DNA of 64,000 nt from Bordetella petrii. GTDB taxonomy: Bacteria > Pseudomonadota > Gammaproteobacteria > Burkholderiales > Burkholderiaceae_B. The DNA is taken from assembly GCA_017745595.1 (NCBI GenBank), contig WMBV01000024.1, positions 1 through 64,000 of the forward strand, written 5' to 3'. The translations under genes were made by a program, and so were the position numbers. Under the pieces are notes generated by a model. That model searched no databases. It saw only the letters and a list, made by a program, of their open reading frames with translations, and was not told the DNA's origin. Below are positions 54,171-63,392 of this stretch, piece by piece. Positions within the stretch are counted from its first letter, which is position 1. Each line of letters starts with the position of its first letter.

Positions 54171-55925
54171 CTAATCCCCCAGCACCAGCCCTTCGCGGCG
54201 CGGGTCGGCGCCGCCCGTCAGCCGGCCCGGCTCGATGACGATGCCCTGGATGCCGCTGGGGAAGTCCACCGCTTTCACTTCATGCCCCATGCCCCGCAAG
54301 GCGGGCATCAGGTCTTCCAGCGGCGTGCCGCGCTCGACCTCGGTGGCCTGGTTGCGGCTGCCCATGTTGGGCAGCGAGATCGCCTGCTGGATATCCAGCC
54401 GCCAGTCCAGCACGCCCACCAGGGTCTTGGCCACGTAATTGATGATGGCGCTGCCGCCCGGCGAACCCACCGCCATGTAGGGCTTGCCATCGCGCAGGAC
54501 GATCATGGGCGCCATCGAACTGCGCGGCCGCTTGCCGGGCTGCACGCGGTTCGCCACCAGCCGGCCTTCGGGATCTTTGAACGACAGCGAAAAATCCGTC
54601 AATTCGTTGTTCAACAGGAAGCCGCGCACGAAGATCTTGCTGCCGAAGGCGGACTCGATAGAGCTGGTCATGGACAACACATCGCCCCGCGCATCGACGG
54701 CCACGATGTGCGAGGTGGACGGGACCTCCAGCGCGTCGTCGAGCCCGCGGCGGGCCAGCAACCCGGCCGGATCGCCCGGCAGGGCCGTGCCCAGGGCGCG
54801 GTCGGGATGGATCAGCGCGGCGCGCCGCGCCAGATAGGCGGGATCGAGCATGGCGCGCACCGGCACCGTGGCGAAGTCGGGATCGGCCACATAGAACCCG
54901 CGGTCGGCAAACGCCAGCCGGCCGGCCTCGGCGAAATAGTGCACCGTTTCCACGCTGCGCGGACCGAGCTTGTCCATGGGGAAATGCTGCAGAATGCCCA
55001 GCATCTGCAACACCGCCAGCGGCCCGCTGCTGGGCGGCGGCGGGCCGCACAGCCGATACGCGCGGTAGTCGCCGCAAACCGGCTCGCGCGTGCGCGCGCG
55101 GTAGCCCGCCAGGTCGGCCGCGCTCAGGTCGCCCGGCACGGCATGGGCGCGCACGGCCGCGACGATGTCATGCGCGATATCGCCGTGATAGAACGCATCG
55201 GCGCCCTTGTCGGCCACCTTGCGCAGCACCTCGGCGTATTGCGGGTTCTTCAGCACATGGCCCACCGGCCAGGGCTGGCCGTCGGGGCCAAAGAAATAGC
55301 GCGCCGCGGCGGGCTGGGCCAGCAGTTCGTCGCGCGACTCGGCCAGCAAGGCGTGCAGGCGCGGCGACACGGCGAAGCCCTGCGTGGCCAGCGCGATGGC
55401 CGGTTCGAACAGGCTGCGCCAAGGCAGCGTGCCCTGCTGCCGGTGCGCCAGCTCCAGCCCGCGCAGCAGCCCCGGCGTGCCGACCGACAACCCGTTGTTG
55501 ACCGCCTGCTTGAACGGCAGCGGCTGTCCATTGCGCATGAAGCGGTCGGGGCGCGCGGCCGCCGGCGCGGTCTCGCGCGCGTCGTAGACCCGCAGCCGGC
55601 CGTCGCGCGCGGCGTAGTACACCAGGAAGGCGCCGCCGCCCAGGCCGGAGGACTGCGGTTCGGTCAGGCCCAGCACCAGTTGCGCGGCGATGGCCGCGTC
55701 GACGGCGCTGCCGCCCGCCTGCAGCATGCGGTAGCCCGCCTGGGTGGCCAGCGGATTGGCCGTCGCCACCATGGTGCGCTGCGCCGTCACGGCTTGCCGG
55801 GCCGTGTAGCCGGATGCCGCCTCGGGGTTGAGGCTTTCGTGGGCAGCCGCAGCGGCGGGCTGGCCGGCGGCGGCGGCGCACCACAACGCGGCGAGCCAGG
55901 CGCCTGCCCATTGTTGAACACGCAT
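54171..55925 (-). CDS. ggt: Gamma-glutamyltransferase
   Basis: This 584-residue Ntn hydrolase is exported (signal peptide about 1-26, AAAGQPAAAAA) and processed into two chains. It removes gamma-glutamyl groups from glutathione. The nucleophile is Thr404 in EVPSTSHIVAVD, which becomes the first residue of the small subunit. The large subunit has QSSGLGGGAFLVYYAA (about 89-104) and the small subunit has KRPRSSMAPMIVLRDGKPYM and the GSPGGSAIINYV oxyanion region. It is divergent from a LysR gene. Confidence 0.94.
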   Translation of the reverse strand: MRVQQWAGAWLAALWCAAAAGQPAAAAAHESLNPEAASGYTARQAVTAQRTMVATANPLATQAGYRMLQAGGSAVDAAIAAQLVLGLTEPQSSGLGGGAFLVYYAARDGRLRVYDARETAPAAARPDRFMRNGQPLPFKQAVNNGLSVGTPGLLRGLELAHRQQGTLPWRSLFEPAIALATQGFAVSPRLHALLAESRDELLAQPAAARYFFGPDGQPWPVGHVLKNPQYAEVLRKVADKGADAFYHGDIAHDIVAAVRAHAVPGDLSAADLAGYRARTREPVCGDYRAYRLCGPPPPSSGPLAVLQMLGILQHFPMDKLGPRSVETVHYFAEAGRLAFADRGFYVADPDFATVPVRAMLDPAYLARRAALIHPDRALGTALPGDPAGLLARRGLDDALEVPSTSHIVAVDARGDVLSMTSSIESAFGSKIFVRGFLLNNELTDFSLSFKDPEGRLVANRVQPGKRPRSSMAPMIVLRDGKPYMAVGSPGGSAIINYVAKTLVGVLDWRLDIQQAISLPNMGSRNQATEVERGTPLEDLMPALRGMGHEVKAVDFPSGIQGIVIEPGRLTGGADPRREGLVLGD

Positions 55926-56021
55926 CGCGGAGTCTCCTGTTGCACGGCACCGGCATGGAGCCGCCGCGGCCATTATCGCAATAGAATGCCCCGGGCCGAT
56001 TCTTCGCCTATCATTTCCGCC

Positions 56022-56918
56022 ATGCGTCTGCGCCACGTAGAAATCTTCGAAGCCATCCGCCGCACCGGTTCGCTGACCGAAGCGGCGGCCGCGTTGCATA
56101 TCTCGCAGCCGGCGGCCAGCAAGCTGCTGGCGCACGCCGAGGCGCAACTGGGCTTCAAGCTGTTCGAACGCGTCAAGGGCCGGCTGGTCGCCACCCGCGA
56201 AGCGGAAATCCTGACCCCCGAGGTCTCGCGCCTGAACCGCGACCTGAACAGCGTGCGCAGGCTGGCCGCCAACCTGCGCGAGCGGCCGAACGGCCACTTG
56301 CGGCTGGGCTGCGCGCCGGCGCTGGGCCTGGGCCTGCTGCCCCAGGTGGTGCGGGCCAGCCGCGATGCGCGGCCCGGCATCACCTTCGACATCCATACCT
56401 ATCACAGCGCCGAGCTGGTACAGGGCCTGCTGGCGCGCGAGCTGGACCTGGCCATTACGTTCGACATGCACGACTACCCCGGCCTGACCCGCGCCCCGCT
56501 GGGCCATACCGAACTCGTGCACCTGGGCCGCAAGCCCGGTGGCGGCGCCACCCGGCTGGCCGACCTGGTCGACGACACGCTGATCGTGCTGGACTCGCGC
56601 GACGCTTCGGGCGCGCTGCTGCAAATGGCCCTGGACGCGCAGGGCCTGGACCCCGACGTGGCCATCCAGGTGCAGACCCATTACGTGGCGTGCGCCCTGG
56701 CCGAAGCCGGTTGCGGCGAGGCCATCGTCGACGCCATCACAGTGCGGGCCATGCTGCGGCCCGGCATGGTGGTACGCCGCCTCGACCCGCCCTTGAAAGT
56801 GCCGCTGAGCATCCTGACGCGCACCCAGGACCCGCTGTCGACCCTGCATCGCGAACTGATAGAACGGCTGCGCCAGGCGTGCGCCGACATGGCGCGGCAA
56901 TTGCCCGGCGCCGAATAG
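56022..56918 (+). CDS. LysR-family transcriptional regulator
   Basis: This 298-residue LysR regulator has a helix-turn-helix at about 1-60 (LRHVEIFEAIRRTGSLTEAA, then HISQPAASKLLAHAEAQLG) and an effector domain of about 88-290. The ATG at 56022 fits the family; an in-frame ATG at 55986 would add 12 residues. QPAASKLL is usual in the GcvA/CysB-like group that responds to acids and amino acids. It is divergent from ggt with about 96 bp between, so ggt is the likely target. Confidence 0.9.
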   Translation: MRLRHVEIFEAIRRTGSLTEAAAALHISQPAASKLLAHAEAQLGFKLFERVKGRLVATREAEILTPEVSRLNRDLNSVRRLAANLRERPNGHLRLGCAPALGLGLLPQVVRASRDARPGITFDIHTYHSAELVQGLLARELDLAITFDMHDYPGLTRAPLGHTELVHLGRKPGGGATRLADLVDDTLIVLDSRDASGALLQMALDAQGLDPDVAIQVQTHYVACALAEAGCGEAIVDAITVRAMLRPGMVVRRLDPPLKVPLSILTRTQDPLSTLHRELIERLRQACADMARQLPGAE

Positions 56919-56924
56919 AGACTG

Positions 56925-57093
56925 CCGGGTGTCTGAGTCCCGCAGATAGCCGGGCGGCTGATTCCCGCAAGATGGCCAGGTGTCGGACTCCCGCAAGATA
57001 GCAGGTGTCTGACTCCCGCAGGGTGTCAGACACCGAAGTTGGCAGAACGCGCTTCACACAGCGGTGTCAGGCACCTGCGGAGCCTGACACCTG
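56925..57093. repeat. Hairpin repeat with tandem half-arms
   Basis: Three eroded half-arm units of 25-26 bp (56925-57001, each ending TCCCGCA-AGATAG-like) run into a full arm A at 57002-57035. A 26-nt linker and a variant inverted arm at 57062-57093 follow. The linker (AAGTTGGCAGAACGCGC...) differs from that of the copy at 5674-5699 at only two positions near its start and one in the middle. It lies between the convergent lysR and Bug genes. Confidence 0.88.
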
Positions 57094-57117
57094 GATCACA
57101 CCTGAATCAGGTCCCAA

Positions 57118-57146
57118 TAAAAACGGGCGCCCGAAGGCGCCCGTCA
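57118..57146 (-). terminator. Intrinsic terminator of the Bug gene
   Basis: On the minus strand ACGGGCGCC-TTCG-GGCGCCCGT is followed by a T-run (TTTTTATTGGG). The stem is perfect over 9 pairs with a stable TTCG tetraloop. It ends the receptor gene at 57189 about 45 bp past its stop codon. Confidence 0.88.
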
Positions 57147-57188
57147 GGGGCTGGGCGGCCGGGCCTTGCGGGCCCGCCGCGCCGGCGA

Positions 57189-58175
57189 TCAGTTGAGCGT
57201 GATGTTGCTCTTCTTGACGATTTCCCGTGCCCAGTCGTATTGCTCTTGGATTTCCTTGGCGAACTCTTCCGGCGTGTTGCCCGACGGCGCCGAACCCTGC
57301 TTGTCGAGCGCCTCGATGACCTTCGGGTCTTTCAGGGCCACCACGGCGGCATCGCGCAGCTTGTTGACGATGTCCATGGGGGTGCCCTTGGGCGCCAGCA
57401 GGCCGTACCACACGGGCTGGTTCAGCTGCGGGAAGCCGACTTCCTTGAAGGTGGGCACGTCTTTGATGGCGTCGATGCGCTCGGGCCACGCGATGGCCAT
57501 GGCGCGCAGGTTGCCGGCCTGGATCTGCGGCATGGACGACGGCAGGTTGTCGAACAGGATTTCGATCTGGCCACCGACGGCGTCGGCCACGGCCGGGCCC
57601 GAACCCTTGTAGGGCACGTGCACGATGTCGGTGCCGGTGGCGATCTTGAACGATTCGCCCATCAGGTGCAGCACGCCGCACGTGCCCGAGCTGCCGTACG
57701 AATACTTGCCGGGGTTCTTTTTCAGCTCTTCGAGGAAGCCCTTGAAGTCTTTGGCCGGGAACTTGGGATTCACCGACACCACGTTGGCGGTGTTGGCGAA
57801 GTTGGTGACCGGCTGGAAGTCTTTGATGGGATCGTAGGGCAGGTCGTTGGGACGGCATGCCGAGTTGACCGCCATGGTGGAAACGGTGGCGATCGACAGC
57901 GTGTAGCCGTCGGGTTCGGCGCGGGCCGCTTCGGCCGCCCCGATGGCGCCGCCGGCACCGCCCTTGTTTTCAACGACCATCGGCTGGCCCAGTTCCTGGC
58001 TCATGCGCTGGGTGACCAGGCGCGCGATGATGTCGGTGGAACCGCCCGGCGCGAACGGCACGATCACGCGGATCGGCTTGCTGGGAAAGGCGTCGGCGGC
58101 CAGGGCGGCGGACGTGGCCGCCAGGCCGGTTGCCAGCGCGATGGCCGTGGCCAGGGTACGTGCGGTGAGCTTCAT
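57189..58175 (-). CDS. Bug-family periplasmic substrate-binding receptor
   Basis: This 328-residue tripartite tricarboxylate receptor has a signal peptide at about 1-26 (cleavage after ALAA). The family motif IRVIVPFAPGGSTDIIARLV and MVVENKGGAGGAIGAAEAAR follow. It is a single gene with its own terminator and no membrane partner, divergent from the AEC permease. The ligand cannot be predicted. It is the third Bug gene in the window and the only one not joined to an enzyme gene. Confidence 0.94.
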   Translation of the reverse strand: MKLTARTLATAIALATGLAATSAALAADAFPSKPIRVIVPFAPGGSTDIIARLVTQRMSQELGQPMVVENKGGAGGAIGAAEAARAEPDGYTLSIATVSTMAVNSACRPNDLPYDPIKDFQPVTNFANTANVVSVNPKFPAKDFKGFLEELKKNPGKYSYGSSGTCGVLHLMGESFKIATGTDIVHVPYKGSGPAVADAVGGQIEILFDNLPSSMPQIQAGNLRAMAIAWPERIDAIKDVPTFKEVGFPQLNQPVWYGLLAPKGTPMDIVNKLRDAAVVALKDPKVIEALDKQGSAPSGNTPEEFAKEIQEQYDWAREIVKKSNITLN

Positions 58176-58397
58176 TGTTGTATTTCCTCCAGGTGCGGGC
58201 CCCCCGTATGGGAACCGATAGTGCAGGCTTCAGCGAACGGCCGATAAGCCAGTTGCTGCAAAAACAGGCGAGCGAAGTATATGAAATCCAGCGTGCTTAT
58301 GGCGCACATGCTCTGCCGAATTCGGGGAGAATAGCAGCAAATCGGGCACCCGCGCGGCCGGAACACGCGGTATTTTCCCCAATTTTTCTGGATTTTC

Positions 58398-59297
58398 ATG
58401 TCGGTTGCCTTGCTCGTTCTGCCGGATTTCCTGCTGGTCGCCCTGGGCTGGCTATTGCGCCACAAACTGGGCTTCAACCGGGACTTCTTCGCCGGCACCG
58501 AACGCATGGTGTACTTCGTGCTGTTTCCGGCCATGCTGTTCCAGGCCATTCTGCGTACCCCCATCAGCGCCGGCAGCGCCCTGACCCTGCTGCAGGCCAC
58601 CGCCACGGTGGTGGCCGCCGGCGTGGCGCTGAGCTGGCTGGGCGGGCGGGCGCTGCGCGCGCAGCCGCTGGCGCTGGCCTCGGCGGCGCAGTGCGGCTTC
58701 CGCTTCAACACCTACATCGGGCTGGCGCTGGCGGCCAGCCTGGGCGGCACGCAGGGCCAGACCACCATGGCGCTGATTGTCGGCTTTGCCGTGCCCCTGG
58801 CGAACATCGCGGCCGTATATGGCCTGGCGCGCCACGGCGGCAGCGGCCTGCTGCGCGAACTGCTGCGCAATCCGCTGCTGATGGCCACCCTGCTGGGGCT
58901 GGCCGGCAACCTGGCCGGCCTGCAGCTGCCGGGCCCCGTCGATACGGTGCTGGCGCGCCTGGGCGCGGCCTCGCTGGCGCTGGGCATCTTGTGCGTGGGC
59001 GCCAGCCTGTCGTGGCAAGGCGGCCAGGGCCAGGGCCGCCTGATCGCCTGGGTACTGACCGTCAAGCTGCTGCTGTTGCCGCTGGCCGCGCTGGGGGCCT
59101 CGCGGCTGTTCGGCCTGCCGCCGGCCGAAACACGCATGCTGTTGTTGTTCGCCGCCCTGCCCACCGCCTCGGCCGCCTATGTGCTGGCCATGCGCATGGG
59201 CGGCGACGGGCGCATGGTGGCGCTGCTGATATCGCTGGGAACGCTGCTGTCGGTGGTGACGATACCGACCTGGCTCGCCGTGGCCGGCGGCGGTTAA
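58398..59297 (+). CDS. AEC-family (auxin efflux carrier-type) permease
   Basis: This 299-residue inner-membrane protein has about ten helices in two halves. The family features are FFAGTERMVYFVLFPAMLFQ (about 35-54) and the second-half counterpart LPTASAAYVLAMRMGGDG (about 253-270). AEC carriers export or import small carboxylates, such as malate or malonate. It is divergent from the Bug gene by 222 bp, a stretch with no other gene. The substrate is unknown. Confidence 0.88.
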   Translation: MSVALLVLPDFLLVALGWLLRHKLGFNRDFFAGTERMVYFVLFPAMLFQAILRTPISAGSALTLLQATATVVAAGVALSWLGGRALRAQPLALASAAQCGFRFNTYIGLALAASLGGTQGQTTMALIVGFAVPLANIAAVYGLARHGGSGLLRELLRNPLLMATLLGLAGNLAGLQLPGPVDTVLARLGAASLALGILCVGASLSWQGGQGQGRLIAWVLTVKLLLLPLAALGASRLFGLPPAETRMLLLFAALPTASAAYVLAMRMGGDGRMVALLISLGTLLSVVTIPTWLAVAGGG

Positions 59298-59336
59298 GGC
59301 TCGGGCCGCCCCGATGCCAGATGATGCCAGGTGCCT

Positions 59337-59448
59337 GACTCCCGGACGCCAGGTGTCTGACTCCCCGCAGGGGTGTCAGACACCGAAGTATGCGCAGGGC
59401 CTGCCAACCCCACGGTGTCCGACACCCCCGCGGGGGGTCGGACACCTG
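59337..59448. repeat. Dispersed paired hairpin repeat, GC-extended arms
   Basis: Arm A at 59350-59385 has an inner CCCC/GGGG stem. After a 27-nt linker the inverted arm at 59413-59448 has GGTGTCCGAC/GTCGGACACC with an inner CCCCCGCGGGGG, so stem changes occur in both strands together. It lies between the convergent AEC permease and fumC. A broken half-arm precedes it at 59328-59346. Confidence 0.9.
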
Positions 59449-59460
59449 CAAAATCTGCCG

Positions 59461-60852
59461 CTACCTGCGCGCGTTGGTCATCTCGGCAGGCACTACCCAT
59501 TGGGCGAACTGATCTTCCGTCACGAACCCCAGCGCCAGCGCCGCGTCTTTCAATGACAGGTTTTCTTTGTGCGCCTTCTTGGCGATCTGGGCGGCCTTGT
59601 CGTAGCCGATGTGCGGATTCAGCGCGGTCACCAGCATCAGCGAACGGTCGACCAGCTCGGCGATGCGTTCGCGGTTGGGCTCGATGCCGGCGGCGCAATG
59701 CCGGTCGAAACTGGCCATGCCGTCGGCCAGCAGGCGCACCGATTGCAGGAAATTGTGGATCACCAGGGGCTTGAACACATTCAGTTCGAAGTTGCCGCTG
59801 GCCCCGCCGATATTGATGGCGACGTCGTTGCCCATGACCTGCGCCGCCAGCATGGTAATGGCTTCGCACTGCGTGGGGTTGACCTTGCCCGGCATGATCG
59901 AGCTGCCCGGCTCGTTCTCGGGGATGCTGATCTCGCCCAGGCCCGAGCGCGGGCCGCTGGCCAGCCAGCGTACGTCGTTGGCGATCTTCATCAGGCCCGC
60001 CGCCAGCGCCTTCAGGGCGCCATGCGCGAACAGCAGGGCTTCGTGCGAAGCCAACGCCTGGAACTTGTTGGGGGCCGATGCGAACGCCGACCCGGTGTCA
60101 TGGGCCAGCTCGGCGCACACCTTGGCGCTGAACTCGGGATGCGCGTTCAGCCCCGTGCCCACCGCCGTGCCGCCGATGGCCAGCTGATGCAGGCCCGGCA
60201 GCGTGGCGCGGATCTGCTGTTCCGCCAGGTCGAGCTGGGCCACGTGGCCCGACAGCTCCTGCCCCAGCGTCAGCGGCGTGGCGTCTTGCAGGTGCGTGCG
60301 GCCGATTTTCACGATGTCGTAGAACGCGGCGCTTTTGGCGGCCAGTGTGGCGCGCAGCGCCTTCAAGGCCGGCAGCAGCTGATGTTCGACCTGCAGGGCC
60401 GCCGCCACGTGCATGGCCGTGGGAAAGGTATCGTTCGACGACTGCCCGCGGTTGACGTGGTCGTTCGGATGCACCTTGCGCGCCTCGCCCCGCTCGCCGC
60501 CCAGCAGTTCCGAGGCGCGGTTGGCCAGCACCTCGTTCATGTTCATGTTGCTCTGCGTGCCCGAGCCGGTCTGCCAGACCGACAGCGGGAATTCGTCGGG
60601 CCATTGGCCGGCGATGACTTCATCGGCCGCGCGCACGACGGCGTCGGCGATCTTGCCGTCCAGTTCGCCCAGCTCGGCATTGACCTTGGCGGCCGCGCGC
60701 TTCAGGCGCGCCATGGCCGACACCAGCGGCACCGGCATGCGCTCGGTGGAAATGGCGAAAAACTGCAGCGAACGTTGCGTCTGCGCCCCCCACAAATGAT
60801 CGGCGGGTACCTCGATGGGGCCGAAAGTGTCTTTTTCGGTACGGGTGTTCAT
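59461..60852 (-). CDS. fumC: Fumarate hydratase, class II
   Basis: This 463-residue iron-independent fumarase interconverts fumarate and malate in the TCA cycle. It is a homotetramer of the aspartase/fumarase superfamily. The signature is [20 protein letters not shown] (about 316-335); substrate contacts are in [19 protein letters not shown] (about 98-116), [20 protein letters not shown] and [19 protein letters not shown] (His/Gln pair). The N-terminus [20 protein letters not shown] matches the family. It is a single gene. Confidence 0.97.
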   Translation of the reverse strand: MNTRTEKDTFGPIEVPADHLWGAQTQRSLQFFAISTERMPVPLVSAMARLKRAAAKVNAELGELDGKIADAVVRAADEVIAGQWPDEFPLSVWQTGSGTQSNMNMNEVLANRASELLGGERGEARKVHPNDHVNRGQSSNDTFPTAMHVAAALQVEHQLLPALKALRATLAAKSAAFYDIVKIGRTHLQDATPLTLGQELSGHVAQLDLAEQQIRATLPGLHQLAIGGTAVGTGLNAHPEFSAKVCAELAHDTGSAFASAPNKFQALASHEALLFAHGALKALAAGLMKIANDVRWLASGPRSGLGEISIPENEPGSSIMPGKVNPTQCEAITMLAAQVMGNDVAINIGGASGNFELNVFKPLVIHNFLQSVRLLADGMASFDRHCAAGIEPNRERIAELVDRSLMLVTALNPHIGYDKAAQIAKKAHKENLSLKDAALALGFVTEDQFAQWVVPAEMTNARR

Positions 60853-60995
60853 GGCGTGGAATTCCCTGGCAGAACCGCGCCGGCGCAGGCCGGGGGGCGA
60901 ATTAAACGAGAATAAAAATCAATACGATGATAGCAGACCGCTGCTTCCTATAATCCGGGCACGTTCACCCTGTTTTACCACTTCGATTCTCCGCC

Positions 60996-61532
60996 ATGTC
61001 TGTTCCGCTGCGCAGCCTGACCCTGTCCCTGCCCGACGAGGCCGCCACCGAGGCGCTGGCCCGCCAGTTCGCCCCGCTGGTCAGCGGCGCGGGCGGCGTC
61101 CCCGCGGGGGGCCGCATCCACCTGCAAGGCGAGCTGGGAGCCGGGAAAACGGCCTTTACCCGGGCGCTGTTGCGCGAATGCGGCATAACCGGGCGAATCA
61201 AAAGCCCCAGCTATGCACTGCTTGAATCTTATAAAGTTTCTAACTTATACTTCTATCACTTTGATTTTTATAGATTTAGTGATTCGCGTGAATGGCTGGA
61301 CGCGGGATTCCGAGATTTGCTGCGTGATGACGCAGTCGTCCTGATCGAATGGCCCGAGCGTGCCGAGGGGGTTTTACCCCCTCCGGATATGCAGATTTCC
61401 CTGGTCTATGCCGACCCGGGCCGCGAGGTCACCCTGACTGCCTACACTGCACGAGGACAAACATGGTTGAACGCGATTGTCCCAACGCCCCAGATGCCCT
61501 CTCCGCCAGCGGCACCCAGCGCCGACGCCTGA
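60996..61532 (+). CDS. tsaE: tRNA threonylcarbamoyladenosine biosynthesis ATPase TsaE
   Basis: This 178-residue P-loop ATPase acts with TsaB, TsaC and TsaD to make t6A37 in tRNA. Walker A is GELGAGKT at 45-52, followed by SPSYALLESYKVSNLYFYHF and the conserved DFYRFSDSREWLDAGFRDLL, with IEWPER at about 116-121. About 62 bp (61223-61284) encoding residues 76-97 are only about 21% GC, very unlike the rest. The 3' end overlaps amiC by 70 bp, so the two are co-transcribed; the overlap part is probably dispensable tail. Confidence 0.93.
   Translation: MSVPLRSLTLSLPDEAATEALARQFAPLVSGAGGVPAGGRIHLQGELGAGKTAFTRALLRECGITGRIKSPSYALLESYKVSNLYFYHFDFYRFSDSREWLDAGFRDLLRDDAVVLIEWPERAEGVLPPPDMQISLVYADPGREVTLTAYTARGQTWLNAIVPTPQMPSPPAAPSADA
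61222..61251 (+). promoter_or_regulatory. Promoter-like element inside tsaE
   Basis: TTGAAT and TATACT are 18 bp apart inside the AT-rich patch, 4/6 and 5/6 matches to the sigma-70 boxes. It points to amiC about 210 bp downstream. AT-rich DNA can produce such matches by chance. Confidence 0.35.
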
Positions 61533-62851
61533 TCAGCGTCGCTACCACCCTGCTCGTCCTGCCGGTCCTGCCGCGGCTGGCGCACGCGGCCACCATCCTG
61601 GCCGTACGGACCTGGCCGGCCGACGAATACACGCGCGTCACGCTGGAACTCGACAGCGAGCTCAAGGCCGAGCATTTCACGCTGGAAAACCCGCACCGGC
61701 TGGTGGTCGACATCGAAGGCCTGCAAGTCAGCACCGCGCTGAACCAGCTGGTTTCCAAGGTGCGGCCCGACGACCCGTACATCCAGGCTCTGCGGGTGGC
61801 GCAGAACCGCCCCAATGTCGTGCGCCTGGTTTTCGACCTGAAGCAGGCCGTGGCGCCCCAGGTGTTCACGCTGAAGCCGGTGGCCGACTATCAATACCGC
61901 CTGGTGCTGGACCTGTACCCGAAAGTGGCGCAAGACCCGTTGATGGCCATGCTGAACAAGCAGGCCGGGCCCGACGTCGACGACCCGCTGGCGCGCATCC
62001 TGGAAGACATCGCCCGCAATCCCGTCACGCCCACGGCGCCCGCGCCGCAGGCCCAGGGGCAAGAACCGCCGCCGGCGATCGCCATGCCCAAGCCCAGCCC
62101 GGCGCCCCGGCCCGAGCCGGCCCGGCCCTCGCGGCGCAAGCGCATGGTGACCATCGCCATCGATCCGGGCCACGGCGGCGAAGACCCCGGCGCCATCGGC
62201 AAGTCGGGGCTGCGGGAAAAAGACGTGGTGTTGCGCATCGGACGCCGCCTGAAAACGCTGATCGACGACCAGCCCAACATGCGCGCCTACCTGACGCGCG
62301 ACGACGACTACTTCGTGCCGCTGCACGTGCGAGTGCAGAAGGCGCGCCGCGTGCGCGCCGACCTGTTCATTTCCATCCATGCCGATGCCTGGATCAAGCC
62401 CAGCGCCAGCGGCTCGTCGGTATTCGCCCTGTCGCAGCGCGGCGCCTCCAGCGCCCAGGCGCGCTGGCTGGCCAATAAAGAAAACGCGGCCGACCTGATC
62501 GGCGGCGTGAACCTGGGCAGCCACGACAAGCAGGTGGCCAAGGTGCTGCTCGACCTGTCCACCACGGCGCAAATCAACGATTCGCTGCGCCTGGGCGCGG
62601 CGTTCCTGGACGAGATCAAGAAGATCAACCGCCTGCACAAGCGCGACGTCGAGCAGGCCGGCTTTGCCGTGCTGAAGGCGCCCGACATTCCGTCGATCTT
62701 GGTGGAAACCGCGTTCATCAGCAATCCGCGCGAAGAAGAACTGCTGCGCTCGGGCAACCACCAGCAGAAGCTGGCCGTGGCCATGATGACCGGCATCCAG
62801 CAATACTTCGTCGCCAACCCGCCCCTGGCGCACATCGCCGACGCCAGCTGA
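61463..62851 (+). CDS. amiC: N-acetylmuramoyl-L-alanine amidase (AmiC-type)
   Basis: This 462-residue periplasmic enzyme cuts the amide bond between MurNAc and the stem peptide during daughter-cell separation. A Tat-type signal with RRRLIS near residue 19 precedes a hydrophobic stretch ending LAHA. An AMIN domain (about 45-150) localises it to the septum. A Pro/Ala-rich linker (about 185-220) precedes the zinc amidase domain, with ligands His in IDPGHGGEDPGAIG, Glu in LREKDVVLRIG and His in SIHADAW, plus catalytic Glu in VETAFISN. GAGGA lies before the ATG at 61463, inside the end of tsaE. Confidence 0.95.
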   Translation: MVERDCPNAPDALSASGTQRRRLISVATTLLVLPVLPRLAHAATILAVRTWPADEYTRVTLELDSELKAEHFTLENPHRLVVDIEGLQVSTALNQLVSKVRPDDPYIQALRVAQNRPNVVRLVFDLKQAVAPQVFTLKPVADYQYRLVLDLYPKVAQDPLMAMLNKQAGPDVDDPLARILEDIARNPVTPTAPAPQAQGQEPPPAIAMPKPSPAPRPEPARPSRRKRMVTIAIDPGHGGEDPGAIGKSGLREKDVVLRIGRRLKTLIDDQPNMRAYLTRDDDYFVPLHVRVQKARRVRADLFISIHADAWIKPSASGSSVFALSQRGASSAQARWLANKENAADLIGGVNLGSHDKQVAKVLLDLSTTAQINDSLRLGAAFLDEIKKINRLHKRDVEQAGFAVLKAPDIPSILVETAFISNPREEELLRSGNHQQKLAVAMMTGIQQYFVANPPLAHIADAS

Positions 62852-62951
62852 ACCGCGGGCGCCGCAGGGGTAACAATTCTTCAACGACCGGCTCCGGCCG
62901 GCGCGGCTGCTTCTATGATGGACACTCCAACCGCCAGGAAGGAGTGCTGTC

Positions 62952-63392
62952 ATGAACGCGATCACGGCGGGCGATCCGCCCTGCCTGTTTCCCACGCTGC
63001 GCTGCCACGACGCCGAAGCCATGATCCGCTGGCTGATCGACGTCTACGGCTTCACCGAACACGTCGTCTACCGGCACGCGGGCGAAGTCCAGCATGCCGA
63101 ACTATTGCTGGGCTCGTCGATCTTGATGCTGGGCCAGCATCGCGAAGATGCCTACGGCAAGCTGGTGGGCAGCTTGGACGGCCGCCGCACCGATGCGTTG
63201 TACGTCGCCGTCGCGGACCCTGATGCCCTGTACGAAAAGGTATGCGAAGCCGGCGCGCGCATCGAATCGGAACCCGCGGACACCAGCTACGGCAGCCGCG
63301 AATTCTCGTGCCGCGACCCCGAGCTGAACCTGTGGACCTTCGGCACCTACTGGCCGAAGGCCGATCGCCCGCCCGCACAGCCAGGTGTCTGA
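62952..63392 (+). CDS. VOC-superfamily (glyoxalase/bleomycin-resistance type) protein
   Basis: This 146-residue protein has the paired beta-alpha-beta fold of the vicinal oxygen chelate family, with LRCHDAEAMIRWLIDVYGF at 17-35 and SREFSCRDPELNLWTFGTYW at 115-134. AAGGAG lies 8 nt before the ATG. No reaction can be assigned. The last residues (QPGV) and the TGA stop lie in the first arm of the hairpin repeat at 63382, so the repeat has fixed the 3' end of this gene. Confidence 0.87.
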   Translation: MNAITAGDPPCLFPTLRCHDAEAMIRWLIDVYGFTEHVVYRHAGEVQHAELLLGSSILMLGQHREDAYGKLVGSLDGRRTDALYVAVADPDALYEKVCEAGARIESEPADTSYGSREFSCRDPELNLWTFGTYWPKADRPPAQPGV

